DNA of 39,393 bases from the NCBI GenBank assembly GCA_024711345.1, contig JANJTA010000030.1, forward strand, positions 1 to 39,393, read 5' to 3'. The notes below the pieces were generated by a model. That model ran no database searches, was not told where the DNA came from, and saw only the letters and a list, made by a program, of their open reading frames with translations. This stretch comes from Rhodanobacter sp. Its GTDB lineage: Bacteria; Pseudomonadota; Gammaproteobacteria; Xanthomonadales; Rhodanobacteraceae. Positions 8,200-16,824 of the stretch are shown here, piece by piece. Within the stretch, counting starts at the first letter, position 1, and the number at the start of each line of letters is the position of its first letter. The translations under genes were made by a program, and so were the position numbers.

Positions 8200-8799
8200 T
8201 CACGCAACCGGCTGACGCGCCCCTGCCACTTTGCGTCGGTGGTGGCGGAAAACGAGGCGCTCAATTGCGTCACCCAGTGCGTCGCCGAGCGGCGCGAAGA
8301 GCACGAAGGCTCGACCATCGTCGAATTGACGCTGCACCTGCGCGGGGAGCTCGAGCGGCAGGCTGCGGCACAGGTCGAAACGGATGCGCAGCAGCACCCC
8401 GCCGGCGGCCGGCGCCAGGCCCGCGGGCAGCAACGCGCCGATCGCGTTGAAGCGGAGCTGCCGTCGCGGCGGCAGCGCGCTAGCGGGCACCAGCAGGTTG
8501 TTGACGATCTCCATCAGCACGTTGAGCTTGGCGTCCATGCGCAGCATTTCCTGCATCAGCGGGCTGTCGTCCTCGCCGCCATCGGCGCGGCGTTCCTCCA
8601 GCGCGGCGATCGCCGCCAGCACGTTCGTGTTGCGCTCGGCCAACTGCTGCAGCAATGCCGGCGAGGGCGGCCAGGCCAGCGGCTCGCAGTCCAAATGCAG
8701 GCTCTCCTCGCAACTGACCCGCTGCTCGAAGTCGTCCCAGCCGGTCGCGGCGGCACTGGCCGGTGAGGTATGGCCCGAAGGCGTGCTGTCCGAGGTCAT
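8200..8799 (-). CDS. PilZ-like protein, putative atypical c-di-GMP receptor
   Basis: A 199-residue soluble protein. A helical N-terminal half (LLQQLAERNTNVLAAIAALEE; MLRMDAKLNVLMEIVNNLL) with heptad-like spacing precedes a beta-rich half containing RRQLRFNAIGALLPAG. The RxxxR spacing resembles PilZ, but the following D/N-x-S-x-x-G box is degenerate. That arrangement fits the tetramer-forming atypical PilZ proteins described in Xanthomonas flagellar loci. I chose the ATG at 8799 because GGAG lies 8 bases upstream; an earlier ATG at 8838 has no such site. The place between fliT and fleQ suggests a role in flagellar control. Binding of c-di-GMP is not shown by the sequence. Confidence 0.6.
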   Translation of the reverse strand: MTSDSTPSGHTSPASAAATGWDDFEQRVSCEESLHLDCEPLAWPPSPALLQQLAERNTNVLAAIAALEERRADGGEDDSPLMQEMLRMDAKLNVLMEIVNNLLVPASALPPRRQLRFNAIGALLPAGLAPAAGGVLLRIRFDLCRSLPLELPAQVQRQFDDGRAFVLFAPLGDALGDAIERLVFRHHRRKVAGARQPVA

Positions 8800-8859
8800 G
8801 GCTTGGGCTCCGCGACGCGTTGAGGCCGCAACCGCCACGCCGGCGGCCGACGCCGGCGG

Positions 8860-9144
8860 TCAGGGCCGGGTATAGGCGGCGATCGCGCGGGCGCGATCGG
8901 TTTCCTGCCGCCACTGTTCGGCCGCCGCGTCCCGCGCGCGGCCGACGATGGCCTGCAGCTGGCGATCGTACGCCAGAATCTCGTCCAGCCGGGCCAGGCT
9001 GTCCGGGTCGGAGCCGTGCCGGCGCAACAGCAACGGCTCGCGCTCGGCCTCCAGCTCGATCAGCCGCGACCATTCCTGGGTCTGCGCGGCGGCCAGCATC
9101 GCCCGGGTCAGCCCGAGCGCGTGTTCGAGAACGGCCGTGCTCAC
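8860..9144 (-). CDS. fliT: FliT-like flagellar chaperone
   Basis: A 94-residue helical protein (VLEHALGLTRAMLAAAQTQEWSRLIELEAEREPLL) matching FliT in size, helix pattern and place after fliS. FliT-type proteins bind the filament cap FliD before export. The start codon is GTG and overlaps the fliS stop (GTGA). FliT is weakly conserved, so the name rests partly on context. Confidence 0.75.
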   Translation of the reverse strand: MSTAVLEHALGLTRAMLAAAQTQEWSRLIELEAEREPLLLRRHGSDPDSLARLDEILAYDRQLQAIVGRARDAAAEQWRQETDRARAIAAYTRP

Positions 9145-9548
9145 GCGCCGGCTGCCCGCTGGCTGGCCGCGGGACCAATCTGCACCCAGCTGTCGCGGAT
9201 CGGCTGCAGCAGGTTGCTGACCTCGTCGATCAGGCTGGCGTCGTCGCGCAGGTTGGCCTGCAGCAGGCGGCGGCTCATGTAGTCGTACAGCGAGTCCAGC
9301 CGCCCGACCAGCACCGGGTCGGCCTTGGCGTCGAGGCTGCCGCGCAGGCCGCCGAGGATCTCGATGCAGCGCGTGATCGCCTCGCCCTTGGCGGCGACCT
9401 CGCCGCGCAGCATGTGCGCGCGGGCCTTCACCAGCCGCTCCAGCGCGCCGTCCATCAGCAGCGTGATCAGCCCGTGCGGATCGGCCGACTCCACCCCGCC
9501 CTGCGAGCGGATCTGCTGATAGGCGCCTGCGCCGTAGCCGAATGCCAT
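9141..9548 (-). CDS. fliS: FliS, flagellin export chaperone
   Basis: A 135-residue four-helix protein that binds the flagellin C-terminus and stops early polymerisation. The family start Y(x)QI-S-V--ADPHGLI-LL-DGAL is clear (YQQIRSQGGVESADPHGLITLLMDGAL), as is LYDYMSRRLLQANLRDD. It lies 12 bases after fliD and overlaps fliT. Confidence 0.96.
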   Translation of the reverse strand: MAFGYGAGAYQQIRSQGGVESADPHGLITLLMDGALERLVKARAHMLRGEVAAKGEAITRCIEILGGLRGSLDAKADPVLVGRLDSLYDYMSRRLLQANLRDDASLIDEVSNLLQPIRDSWVQIGPAASQRAAGA

Positions 9549-9560
9549 GACCGTGTCCTC

Positions 9561-10958
9561 TTATTTCTTGTTGCTGTTGGTGAGCGCGTCGAACTGCTGC
9601 TGCAGGTAGCTGCTGGTGCCGTTGAGCTTGGACATCAGCGTGTCGAGCGCGGTGAACTGCGCCTGGTACATCGCGGTAAGGCTGTCCATGCGGTTGTTCA
9701 GCGCGGTCTGCTGATTGGTCAGGTCGCTCAGTTGCTGGTTGATGCTGCTGCTGCGGCTGGCCAGCACGCCGGCGCTGCCCACCCAGCTGGTAAGCGGGGC
9801 GTTGAGCTTGGCGGCAAAGCCGTTGGCGCCGCCGAACAAGCTGCTGACCTGGGTACCGTTGCCGAGCGCGGTCGCCAGCTTGGTGCTGTCCAGGCTCAGG
9901 GTGCCGTCCACCTGCAGCGAGATGCCGATCGAGGACAGCGCGGCGCCGTTGGCGGTGCCGCCGATGATGCCGGACAAGGTATTGCTGATGCCGTTGAGCG
10001 TGGCGTCGCCGAGCAAGGCGCCGGCGGTGCCGCTGGTGGCGTCGTAGCGGGTGAGGTTCTGGTAGATGCCGACGAAGCTGTTGTAGGTGTTGACCAGGTT
10101 GGTCAGCGCCGAGGTGGCCTTGGAGGAATCGCTGCTGACGGTCAGCGTGCTGCTGCCGGCCTTGACCAGGTTCAGGGTCAGGCCGTCGATTGCGGTGCTG
10201 ACGGTGTTGCCGGCGCTGCTGGCGGCCAGGCCGTCGATGCTGTACTGCGCGTCGGCCGCCGCGGTGACCACGCTCAGGCCGTTGCCGCTGGAGGCGGCCG
10301 GGTCATACTTCAGCGCCGCCAGCCCGCCGTCACCGCCGCTGCTCGATACCGAGAAGCCGTTGGCCGCGCCGGTGCGGGTGCCGCTCAGCACCAGGTGCGC
10401 GCCGTCGGTACCCGTGACGATGGTGGCGGACACGCCGGGGTTGTCGCTGGCGCCGTTGATCGCGTCGCGGATCGCCGCCAGCGAATTGTTGCTGCTGTCC
10501 AGGGTGAGGCTCATCGACTGGCTGCCCACCGCAATGGTCAGCGTGCCGGTGCCGACAGCGGTGCTACCGCTGGCGAACGCACCGGACGAGGCCTTCAGCG
10601 CGCTGGCCAGCTGCGTCACCACGATGTCGTAGCTGCCGTTGACCGGCGTGCCGGTGGCGCTGGCGCCGAGTACGCTGGCGTCGCTGCTGCTCACCGTGTG
10701 CGCGGTGAACACGCTGCCGTCGGTGAGTGGCGCCATCGCCGACTGCAGCGCGGAAAGCGCCGCGCTGACCTGGCCGAGTGCGGAAAGCTGGGTATTGGCC
10801 GCCGCCGTCTGGCTGGTGATCTGGTTCTGCTGCGGCGCCTTTCGGGCGGCCACCAGCTTTTCCACCAGGGAGGCCACGTCGATCCCGGAACCCACGCCCA
10901 TGGAGGTCAGCAAACCCGTGGTGGGTGTGGTGGAGCCTACCGTGATAGCCATGGACAT
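9561..10958 (-). CDS. fliD: FliD, filament cap protein (HAP2)
   Basis: A 465-residue protein that caps the growing filament and guides flagellin folding. The N-terminus MGVGSGIDVASLVEKLVAARKAP is the FliD_N signature, and the C-terminal coiled coil (SSINQQLSDLTNQQTALNNRMDSL) is standard. The frame extends to 10997, but those 13 extra residues are encoded by the fliC terminator hairpin, so I start at 10958 (MSMAI); AGGAA lies just upstream and would also suit the ATG at 10952. Confidence 0.93.
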   Translation of the reverse strand: MSMAITVGSTTPTTGLLTSMGVGSGIDVASLVEKLVAARKAPQQNQITSQTAAANTQLSALGQVSAALSALQSAMAPLTDGSVFTAHTVSSSDASVLGASATGTPVNGSYDIVVTQLASALKASSGAFASGSTAVGTGTLTIAVGSQSMSLTLDSSNNSLAAIRDAINGASDNPGVSATIVTGTDGAHLVLSGTRTGAANGFSVSSSGGDGGLAALKYDPAASSGNGLSVVTAAADAQYSIDGLAASSAGNTVSTAIDGLTLNLVKAGSSTLTVSSDSSKATSALTNLVNTYNSFVGIYQNLTRYDATSGTAGALLGDATLNGISNTLSGIIGGTANGAALSSIGISLQVDGTLSLDSTKLATALGNGTQVSSLFGGANGFAAKLNAPLTSWVGSAGVLASRSSSINQQLSDLTNQQTALNNRMDSLTAMYQAQFTALDTLMSKLNGTSSYLQQQFDALTNSNKK

Positions 10959-10977
10959 CGGTTCCTGTAATGGGGGA

Positions 10978-11004
10978 AACGGCCGTGGATGGTCCACGGC
11001 CGTT
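10978..11004 (-). terminator. Strong hairpin after fliC
   Basis: A perfect 12-base stem (AACGGCCGTGGA with its complement) around a 3-base loop begins 14 bases after the fliC stop and is followed on the minus strand by a short T-containing tail. The tail is weak for a Rho-independent terminator. It may reduce read-through from the highly expressed fliC into fliD or protect the fliC mRNA end. Confidence 0.7.
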
Positions 11005-11017
11005 CCGGGTCAAGCGA

Positions 11018-12475
11018 TTACTGCAGGAGCTTGAGCACGCTCTGGGTGGTGGCGTTGGCCTGCGCCAGCACCGACACGCCGGCCTGCTGCAGGATGTTCG
11101 CGCTGGACATGTTGGCCGTCTCGGCCGCGAAGTCGGCATCCTGGATCTGGCTGCGCGACGAGTTCAGGTTCTGCGAGATGGTCTGCAGGTTGGCGATGGT
11201 GGAGGTGAAGCGGTTCTGCACCGCGCCCAGGTCGCTGCGCATCGAGCTGATCGTGCTCAGCGCGGCGTCGATGCGGCTGATGGTGTCGTTCGCGCCACTG
11301 ACCGTCTTCACGTTGCTCGAGGCGAGGTCGCCGCCGATGGCGATGGCGGTGGCGCCGGCATTGGCGAAGCCGAGGTTGCCCGCGCCCGCACCGGCCTTGG
11401 TGCCGTCCACGGTCAGCGCCGACTGCGCATTCAGGTGCACCGACTTGCTGCTGCTGTCGTAGTACGCGGCCACGCCGGAGATGCCCTTGGCATTGATCGC
11501 GTCGACCAGGCTCTGCGCGTCCTTGTAGCTGCCGGCCATGTCGGTGCCGTCGATGGTCAGGTCGCCGGTGGCCAGAGTCAGGTCGGCCGCGGTACCCGCG
11601 ACGGCGTCCGTACCGGCAACGTTGGTGTTGACGAAGGCCGAATCCGCGCCGCCGATAGTCATCGCGCTGCTGGCGCCGGTGGCCGTGGTGGTGATGGTGA
11701 AGCCGTTGGCGCCGCTGGCGGCGACCGTGTACTTGCCCGCGGCCGCCGAATTCAACTGCGTCTGCACCGCCGTGACCATCGCGCCCTGGGTAGCGTAGGC
11801 GGCGTTCAGGCTGACCGTGTTGCTGTCGACCGTGAAGGTCTTGCTGGTCGTGCTGTAGTCGAAGCCGGCCACGCCATTGACCGTGGCGACCGAGGCCGTC
11901 GCCGCACTGGCGCCGGACAGGAACAGGCCGCTGATGTCGCTGGTGGAGGAGGTGGCCATCTGGCCGATCTGCTTGGCGCCGGCGCCCTGGCTCAGATTCA
12001 CCGAAATCGTCTCGCCGACGTTGGCGCCGATCTGGAACGCGGCACTGCCGAAGGTGCCGTCCAGCACGTGGCGGCCGTTGAAGGTGGTCTGCTGCGAAAT
12101 GCGGGTGATCTCCGACAGGCGCTGCTGCACTTCGGCGTCCAGCGCGGCGCGGTCGGAGTCGGAGTTGGTGGCGTTGGCCGACTGCACCGCCAGCGTGCGG
12201 ATGCGCTGCATGTTGTTGGTCACCTCGTTCAGCGCCGACTCGGTGGTCTGCGCCAGCGAGATGCCGTCGTTGGCGTTGCTGACCGCCTGGTTCAGGCCGT
12301 TGATCTGGGTGGTGAAGCGGGTCGAGATGGCGAGGCCGGCGGCATCGTCCTTCGCGCTGTTGATGCGCATGCCGGAGGACAGGCGCTCGATCGCGGTGGC
12401 GAGTTTGCTCTGCGACTTGGCCAGGTTGTTCTGGGCATTCAGCGAGCTGATGTTGGTGTTGACGCTCATGACCAT
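11018..12475 (-). CDS. fliC: FliC, flagellin
   Basis: A 485-residue filament subunit, the only flagellin in the window. The conserved N-terminal D0/D1 region (SVNTNISSLNAQNNLAKSQSKLATAIERLSSGMRINSAKDDAAGLAIS) and C-terminal D1/D0 region (SRSQIQDADFAAETANMSSANILQQAGVSVLAQAN) are intact; the Ala/Thr/Gly-rich middle forms the variable surface domains. GGAG lies 8 bases before the ATG at 12475; the ATG at 12469 would give MSVNTN but is poorly spaced. The gene has its own sigma-28 promoter and ends in a strong hairpin. Confidence 0.98.
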   Translation of the reverse strand: MVMSVNTNISSLNAQNNLAKSQSKLATAIERLSSGMRINSAKDDAAGLAISTRFTTQINGLNQAVSNANDGISLAQTTESALNEVTNNMQRIRTLAVQSANATNSDSDRAALDAEVQQRLSEITRISQQTTFNGRHVLDGTFGSAAFQIGANVGETISVNLSQGAGAKQIGQMATSSTSDISGLFLSGASAATASVATVNGVAGFDYSTTSKTFTVDSNTVSLNAAYATQGAMVTAVQTQLNSAAAGKYTVAASGANGFTITTTATGASSAMTIGGADSAFVNTNVAGTDAVAGTAADLTLATGDLTIDGTDMAGSYKDAQSLVDAINAKGISGVAAYYDSSSKSVHLNAQSALTVDGTKAGAGAGNLGFANAGATAIAIGGDLASSNVKTVSGANDTISRIDAALSTISSMRSDLGAVQNRFTSTIANLQTISQNLNSSRSQIQDADFAAETANMSSANILQQAGVSVLAQANATTQSVLKLLQ

Positions 12476-12512
12476 GGGAGTATCTCCAGAAGGGGTCGTA
12501 GGTGCCGGTGGC

Positions 12513-12554
12513 CGGCGGTGGCAGCCAGCGGGGATTCCGATGGGAACACCGCCG
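12513..12554 (-). other. Possible hairpin in the fliC mRNA leader
   Basis: The roughly 85-base leader between the sigma-28 site and fliC contains CGGCGGTG and its exact complement 26 bases apart. This could fold into an 8-base stem in the 5' untranslated region. In GC-rich DNA this may be chance. Confidence 0.3.
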
Positions 12555-12565
12555 CCTCAGACACT

Positions 12566-12592
12566 GTTTCGACCCCAACCATGGAAACTTGA
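12566..12592 (-). promoter_or_regulatory. Sigma-28 (FliA) promoter of fliC
   Basis: The minus strand reads TCAAGTTT, 11 bases, GTCGAAAC, close to the consensus TAAAGTTT-N11-GCCGATAA. The upstream box starts 7 bases after the flgL stop. Transcription would start near 12560, giving a leader of about 85 bases before fliC. Confidence 0.82.
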
Positions 12593-12598
12593 GCCTTG

Positions 12599-13801
12599 TC
12601 AACGCAGATAATCGAACAGCTTTGAACCCTGGATTCTGGTGAACGTCTGCTGCGCCGCCTGCAGCGCCGTGGTCTGCGCACCGAGCTGGCTGATCGCGTC
12701 GTAGTAGTTCAGATCCTGCACGTCCGACAGCGCGCTCTTGTACTGCAAGGTCAGGTCGTCGTTGAGTCCGCGCTGCTGGTCGAGCGCGTTCATGCGCGCG
12801 CCGACCATGCCGCGCGTGCGGCTGATGTTGTCGATCGCCTGGTCGAGATTGGCGAACTGCGTGTTGATGTCGTTCTGCATCGGTGCCCCGCCGCCGTCGG
12901 GCGTGCGCAGCGTCGCGATGATCTTGTCCAGCGTGGTGAACACGTCCTGCTTCGCGGACGCGCCCAGCGCGAACGTATCGCCGGCAGCGGGCGTGCCGCT
13001 GAAGGCCACCTGCGCGCCACGGAAAGTGATGCTGCCGCCGCGGCTCGCGTCGTAGCTGCCGCTGTCCAGCACGGTGCCGGCGCCGTCGCGCACTTCGTAC
13101 GCATCGGCCGCGGTGAACACGATGCTGTAGCTGCCGCCATCCCACGCCGAGGGACTCGCATTGGGGTCGCTGACGCTGCTGGCGCCGGCCACCACGCTGC
13201 CGGTATTGGCTGCGCCGGCGCTGACCGCGAACGTGCCGTTGCCGGTAGGAACGTCGGCGAACACCGTGCTGCCGGGATCGCCGGTAGCCACCTGCAGGCC
13301 GGGGCCGGCGGCGACCATGCGCTGGCCGTCGTCGCCAACGTAGCTCACGCCGTTCTGCGAGACGAACGGCATGGTGCCGGTGCGGTTGCCGGCGAACAGG
13401 TAGTCGCCCTGGCCATCCTTGCTGTTGGCCTGGCCGAGCAACTGCTGGCGCAGCTGCACGATCTCGGCAGCGATGTCGCCGCGGGTCGCGTCGGTCTGCG
13501 AGCCGTTGGCGGCCTGCAGCAGCAGCGTGCGCACGCGGCCCAGCACGTTGGTGACGTTGGACAGGGTCTGGTCTTCCAGCCCCAGCCGCGCGTTGGCGCT
13601 GGTGATGTTGCGCTGGTACTGCGCGGCATCGGCGGTGAGGTGGGTGAGGTCGAGCGCGCGCGCGGCGCCGACCGGGTCGTCGGACGGCTGGTTGATGCGC
13701 TTGCCGGTACTCAACTGGATGTTGAGGTCGGACAGGTCGCTCTGCCGGTCCATCATGCTGCCGACGGACTGCTGCTGCATCCAGCTGGTGGAAACGCGCA
13801 T
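12599..13801 (-). CDS. flgL: FlgL, hook-filament junction protein (HAP3)
   Basis: A 400-residue protein joining hook and filament. It shares the flagellin-like N-terminus (MRVSTSWMQQQSVGSMMDRQ...LSTGKRINQPSDDPVGAARAL) and C-terminal helix (LNYYDAISQLGAQTTALQAAQQTFTRIQ) of FlgL. It follows flgK after 3 bases and is presumably read from the flgK sigma-28 promoter. Confidence 0.96.
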   Translation of the reverse strand: MRVSTSWMQQQSVGSMMDRQSDLSDLNIQLSTGKRINQPSDDPVGAARALDLTHLTADAAQYQRNITSANARLGLEDQTLSNVTNVLGRVRTLLLQAANGSQTDATRGDIAAEIVQLRQQLLGQANSKDGQGDYLFAGNRTGTMPFVSQNGVSYVGDDGQRMVAAGPGLQVATGDPGSTVFADVPTGNGTFAVSAGAANTGSVVAGASSVSDPNASPSAWDGGSYSIVFTAADAYEVRDGAGTVLDSGSYDASRGGSITFRGAQVAFSGTPAAGDTFALGASAKQDVFTTLDKIIATLRTPDGGGAPMQNDINTQFANLDQAIDNISRTRGMVGARMNALDQQRGLNDDLTLQYKSALSDVQDLNYYDAISQLGAQTTALQAAQQTFTRIQGSKLFDYLR

Positions 13802-13804
13802 GGC

Positions 13805-15679
13805 TTACCCCTTCACGGCGCTGAGCAGCGCGCCGAAGATGCTGTTGGCGGTGCTGATGACCTGCGCGGAGGCCTGGTAGGCCTGCTGGTAGCGCAGCAG
13901 GTTGGCGGCCTCCTCGTCCAGGTTCACGCCGGACACGCTCTGCTGCGAGCTCATCGCCTGGTGGTACACCGCGGTCTGCGTGCTCAGGTCGTCCTTGGCC
14001 AGCGCACCGGCGCCGCCGACCTGGCCGACCAGTTGGCTGTACGCACGCCCGGCGCTGGTGACGCCGCCGTCGAGCACGCCGAGATTGGCCACCTTGCCCA
14101 GCAGCAGCGCGTTGGCGTTGTCGCCCTGCGCGTTGCTGTTGGCCTGCACGGCGAAGCTGTCGCCGGCCTGCGGCACGCCGTCGAACTGCAGGCTCCAGCC
14201 GTTGTGCACGATCGTCTGGCCGGCGGTGAACACCTGCGCCGGGCCGCCGTCGATGCTGTAGCTGGTGGCCGAGGCGAACACCACCGAGCTGGCGTTGAAC
14301 AGGTTGGGGTCGCTGCCGTTGCTGACGCTGATGGTGGGCGCTGCCGTGCCGGTATTGCCGGCTGCCGCCGCCACCTTGAGCGGGGCCGCCGCGGCGATCC
14401 GGTCGGGCTCGTCGATGGCCACCGCGAAGCTCGCCGCGGCGTTGCGGCTGGGCTGCACGCGGAAGCTGTCGCCGGCATTCGCGCCGGCGCCCACCACCAG
14501 GCTCAGCCCCGCGGCGATGAACGGGTCGGCGCTGCTGCCGCTGCCGCTGAGCGCAACGCTGTTGCCGCTGGTGTCGCGCATGCTCCAGCTGCTGCCGTCG
14601 TAGCTCAGCACGTAATCCTTGCCGGTCAGCGCGCCGATGTCGCCGATGCTGGCGTCCAGCGTGCCGCTGCCTTTGTTGGTGGCGGCTGCCTGCACGGTCG
14701 GGCCGGCCACGTCGAAGAAGGTGCCGCCGAGCTGGCCGCGCAGGTCCATGCCCTGCGCGTGCTGCGCGTTGAACGCGCTGGCCAGCGCCTGTGCGCTGCG
14801 GCCCAGCTGGTTCTGCGCGGGGTCGAGCACGTTGCCGCGGAAATCCAGCAGCGCGCCCAGCGTGCCGCCGCCGATGCGCCCGCTCAGCACCGCGCCGGAT
14901 GCCGCGCCGACCACTTCCAGCCGGGTGGCGTCGTACATGTTGGGCGCGGTGCCCAGCGCATGCGCCTCGGTGCCGGTGACCAGCGCCTGGCCGTTGCCCA
15001 CGAACACGCTGATGGTGTTGTCGTTCTGCGGCACCACGCTGATGCCGACCTCGCCGGCCAGCTTCTTCACCAGCGCATCGCGCTGGTCGAGCAGGTCGGC
15101 CGGCGGGGTGCCGTCGGTGGCCTGCGAGGAGCGGATCAGCCCGTTCAACTTGGCGATCGAGCGGCTGTCGCTGTTGATCGCATCTACGGCTTCGCCGATC
15201 TGCTGCTGCACCTGGCCGGACAGCTGGTTGAACTGGCCGGACAGCGCGCGGAAGGTACTGGCCAGCCCGCCCGCGCGGGCCAGCAGCACCTGGCGCGAGG
15301 CCGCGTCCGACGGCGCGTTGGCCATGTCCTGCACGGCGCCGAAGAAACTGTCCAGCGAAGTCTGCAGGTTGCTGCTGCCGGACAGCTGATCGTTGAGCTG
15401 GCCGGTGAGGCTGGCCATGGTGCCGGCGCGCCCCTGCGCGGAGGTGGCCGACCACAGCGCGCTGTTGAGGAACTGGCTGTAGGCGCGCTGCACCGCCACG
15501 GTGTTGACGCCGGTGCCGACGTAGTAATTGGCCTGCCCTTCGGGCAGCCGCGCGGCGTACGACACCAGCTGGCGGCTGTAGCCGTCGGTGTTGGCGTTGG
15601 CCACGTTGTGGCTCACCGTGCTGAGCCCGATCTGCGCGGCCAGCAGCCCGGACACGCCGGTCGAAAGCATGTCAGCCAT
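13805..15679 (-). CDS. flgK: FlgK, hook-filament junction protein (HAP1)
   Basis: A 624-residue junction protein. The N-terminus (LSTGVSGLLAAQIGLSTVSHNVANANTDGYSRQ) carries the rod/hook/HAP signature and the C-terminus (GVNLDEEAANLLRYQQAYQASAQVISTANSIFGALL) the matching FlgK helix; the middle is long, Ser/Gly/Ala-rich and variable. GAGGA lies 6 bases before the ATG. A sigma-28 site in the 72-base gap after flgJ separates this late gene from the early operon. Confidence 0.97.
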   Translation of the reverse strand: MADMLSTGVSGLLAAQIGLSTVSHNVANANTDGYSRQLVSYAARLPEGQANYYVGTGVNTVAVQRAYSQFLNSALWSATSAQGRAGTMASLTGQLNDQLSGSSNLQTSLDSFFGAVQDMANAPSDAASRQVLLARAGGLASTFRALSGQFNQLSGQVQQQIGEAVDAINSDSRSIAKLNGLIRSSQATDGTPPADLLDQRDALVKKLAGEVGISVVPQNDNTISVFVGNGQALVTGTEAHALGTAPNMYDATRLEVVGAASGAVLSGRIGGGTLGALLDFRGNVLDPAQNQLGRSAQALASAFNAQHAQGMDLRGQLGGTFFDVAGPTVQAAATNKGSGTLDASIGDIGALTGKDYVLSYDGSSWSMRDTSGNSVALSGSGSSADPFIAAGLSLVVGAGANAGDSFRVQPSRNAAASFAVAIDEPDRIAAAAPLKVAAAAGNTGTAAPTISVSNGSDPNLFNASSVVFASATSYSIDGGPAQVFTAGQTIVHNGWSLQFDGVPQAGDSFAVQANSNAQGDNANALLLGKVANLGVLDGGVTSAGRAYSQLVGQVGGAGALAKDDLSTQTAVYHQAMSSQQSVSGVNLDEEAANLLRYQQAYQASAQVISTANSIFGALLSAVKG

Positions 15680-15732
15680 GGATCATCCTCGACAACTGGG
15701 GCGCCGCCGGAACGGCACGGCATGTGGTCACG

Positions 15733-15759
15733 GTAACGGCCGGGCGCGCGTTCACTTGA
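15733..15759 (-). promoter_or_regulatory. Sigma-28 (FliA) promoter of flgK-flgL
   Basis: The minus strand reads TCAAGTGA, 11 bases, GCCGTTAC. The upstream box includes the last sense codons and the TGA stop of flgJ, so the promoter is embedded in the gene end. The core TCAAG and GCCG bases match the sites before fliC and cheV. The leader before flgK would be about 48 bases. Confidence 0.75.
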
Positions 15760-16810
15760 GTTCGCCTGACGGCCGCAGCGCCGCCAGCGCCTCGCGCATC
15801 TGCGGACTGTTGGCGATCGCGGTGAGCTTGGCGGCGTACGCCGGGTCGGTGGCGTAGCCGCCGCGCACCAGCGCCCGCGCGAAGCCGGCCACGTTCTCGC
15901 CCTGGCCCAGTGCCTGCGCGTAGCGCGGGCTGTCGGCCAGCAGGCGGGCGTAGTCGGCGAACGATTCGGAGGGCGAGTCGTAGGCGCGGAACGCATCGCG
16001 CCGGCGCACCGCCACGCCGTTCTCGTACTCCAGCGTGGGCACGCTGACCTTGTCGCCGTCCCAGCTGCTGCCGGCCTTGATGCCGAACAGGTTGAAGCTG
16101 CTGCTGCCGTCGCGGTGGCTGGGCAGGTGCTTGCCCCAGCCGGTTTCCAGCGCCGCCTGCGCCAGCAGCGCGCGCACCGACACGCCCAGCTGCCTGGCCG
16201 CTACTTCGGCGTGCGGCGCCAGCGCGCGGACGAAGCCCACCGGATCGCCGCCCGGCAGCAGCTGCGCCGCGGCACCGGCCGCATCGAGCGCGCCCTGCGC
16301 CATGCGGTCCAGCGTCTGGCGCCAGGCCGAGCCGGCGTCGGCCGTCGACGGCATCGCCATGAGGCCGGCCGGTGCATCGGTCGCCTCATCGTCGGCGCCG
16401 AGTTGCAGCAGCGCGCGCACGTCGGCGTTGGGCACGCCGGCGACGGGCATCGGCAACGGGCCGTGGGCATCGGCGGCGGCAGTAGCGGGCTTGCCGCCGA
16501 GCTGGCGCACCAGCATCTTCGCAATGCCCAGGCCGTTGTTGCCGTTGGCCAGGCTCAGCGCGAGCTGGTGGTCGAACATCTCCCGGTACGAGTCGACCTG
16601 CTCGCTGCCGGCCAGGTCGCTGCCCATGCTGGCGTTCGCGTCGTGCATCGACTTCAGCATCATCTGGGTGAAGATCGCCTCGAACTGCTTGGCCACCGCC
16701 GGCAGCGCGCCCTTGCCGTCGTCGCTGCGCGCCTGCGCGCGCAGCTGCTGGAAGCCGGAGAGTTCGGTCCAGGTGTCGAGCGCGGGCGTGTTGGCGGTGA
16801 TGGGCGTCAT
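15752..16810 (-). CDS. flgJ: FlgJ, rod-cap protein with peptidoglycan hydrolase domain
   Basis: A 352-residue two-domain FlgJ. The N-terminal rod-binding part (VAKQFEAIFTQMMLKSMHDAN; YREMFDHQLALSLANGNNGLGIAKML) caps the growing rod; the C-terminal glucosaminidase-type domain (ARQLGVSVRALLAQAALETGWGKHL) with a likely catalytic Glu in ALETGWG opens the peptidoglycan. A Pro/Ala-rich linker joins them at about residues 110-180. It follows flgI after 14 bases. Confidence 0.96.
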   Translation of the reverse strand: MTPITANTPALDTWTELSGFQQLRAQARSDDGKGALPAVAKQFEAIFTQMMLKSMHDANASMGSDLAGSEQVDSYREMFDHQLALSLANGNNGLGIAKMLVRQLGGKPATAAADAHGPLPMPVAGVPNADVRALLQLGADDEATDAPAGLMAMPSTADAGSAWRQTLDRMAQGALDAAGAAAQLLPGGDPVGFVRALAPHAEVAARQLGVSVRALLAQAALETGWGKHLPSHRDGSSSFNLFGIKAGSSWDGDKVSVPTLEYENGVAVRRRDAFRAYDSPSESFADYARLLADSPRYAQALGQGENVAGFARALVRGGYATDPAYAAKLTAIANSPQMREALAALRPSGELK

Positions 16811-16824
16811 GATCGCGGGCCGGC

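Noticed and set aside
11010..15455. A 1481-codon minus-strand frame spanning fliC, flgL and flgK
   Set aside because: It is out of frame with three clearly recognised genes and is Arg/Gln/His-rich with no domain; a GC-rich shadow frame.
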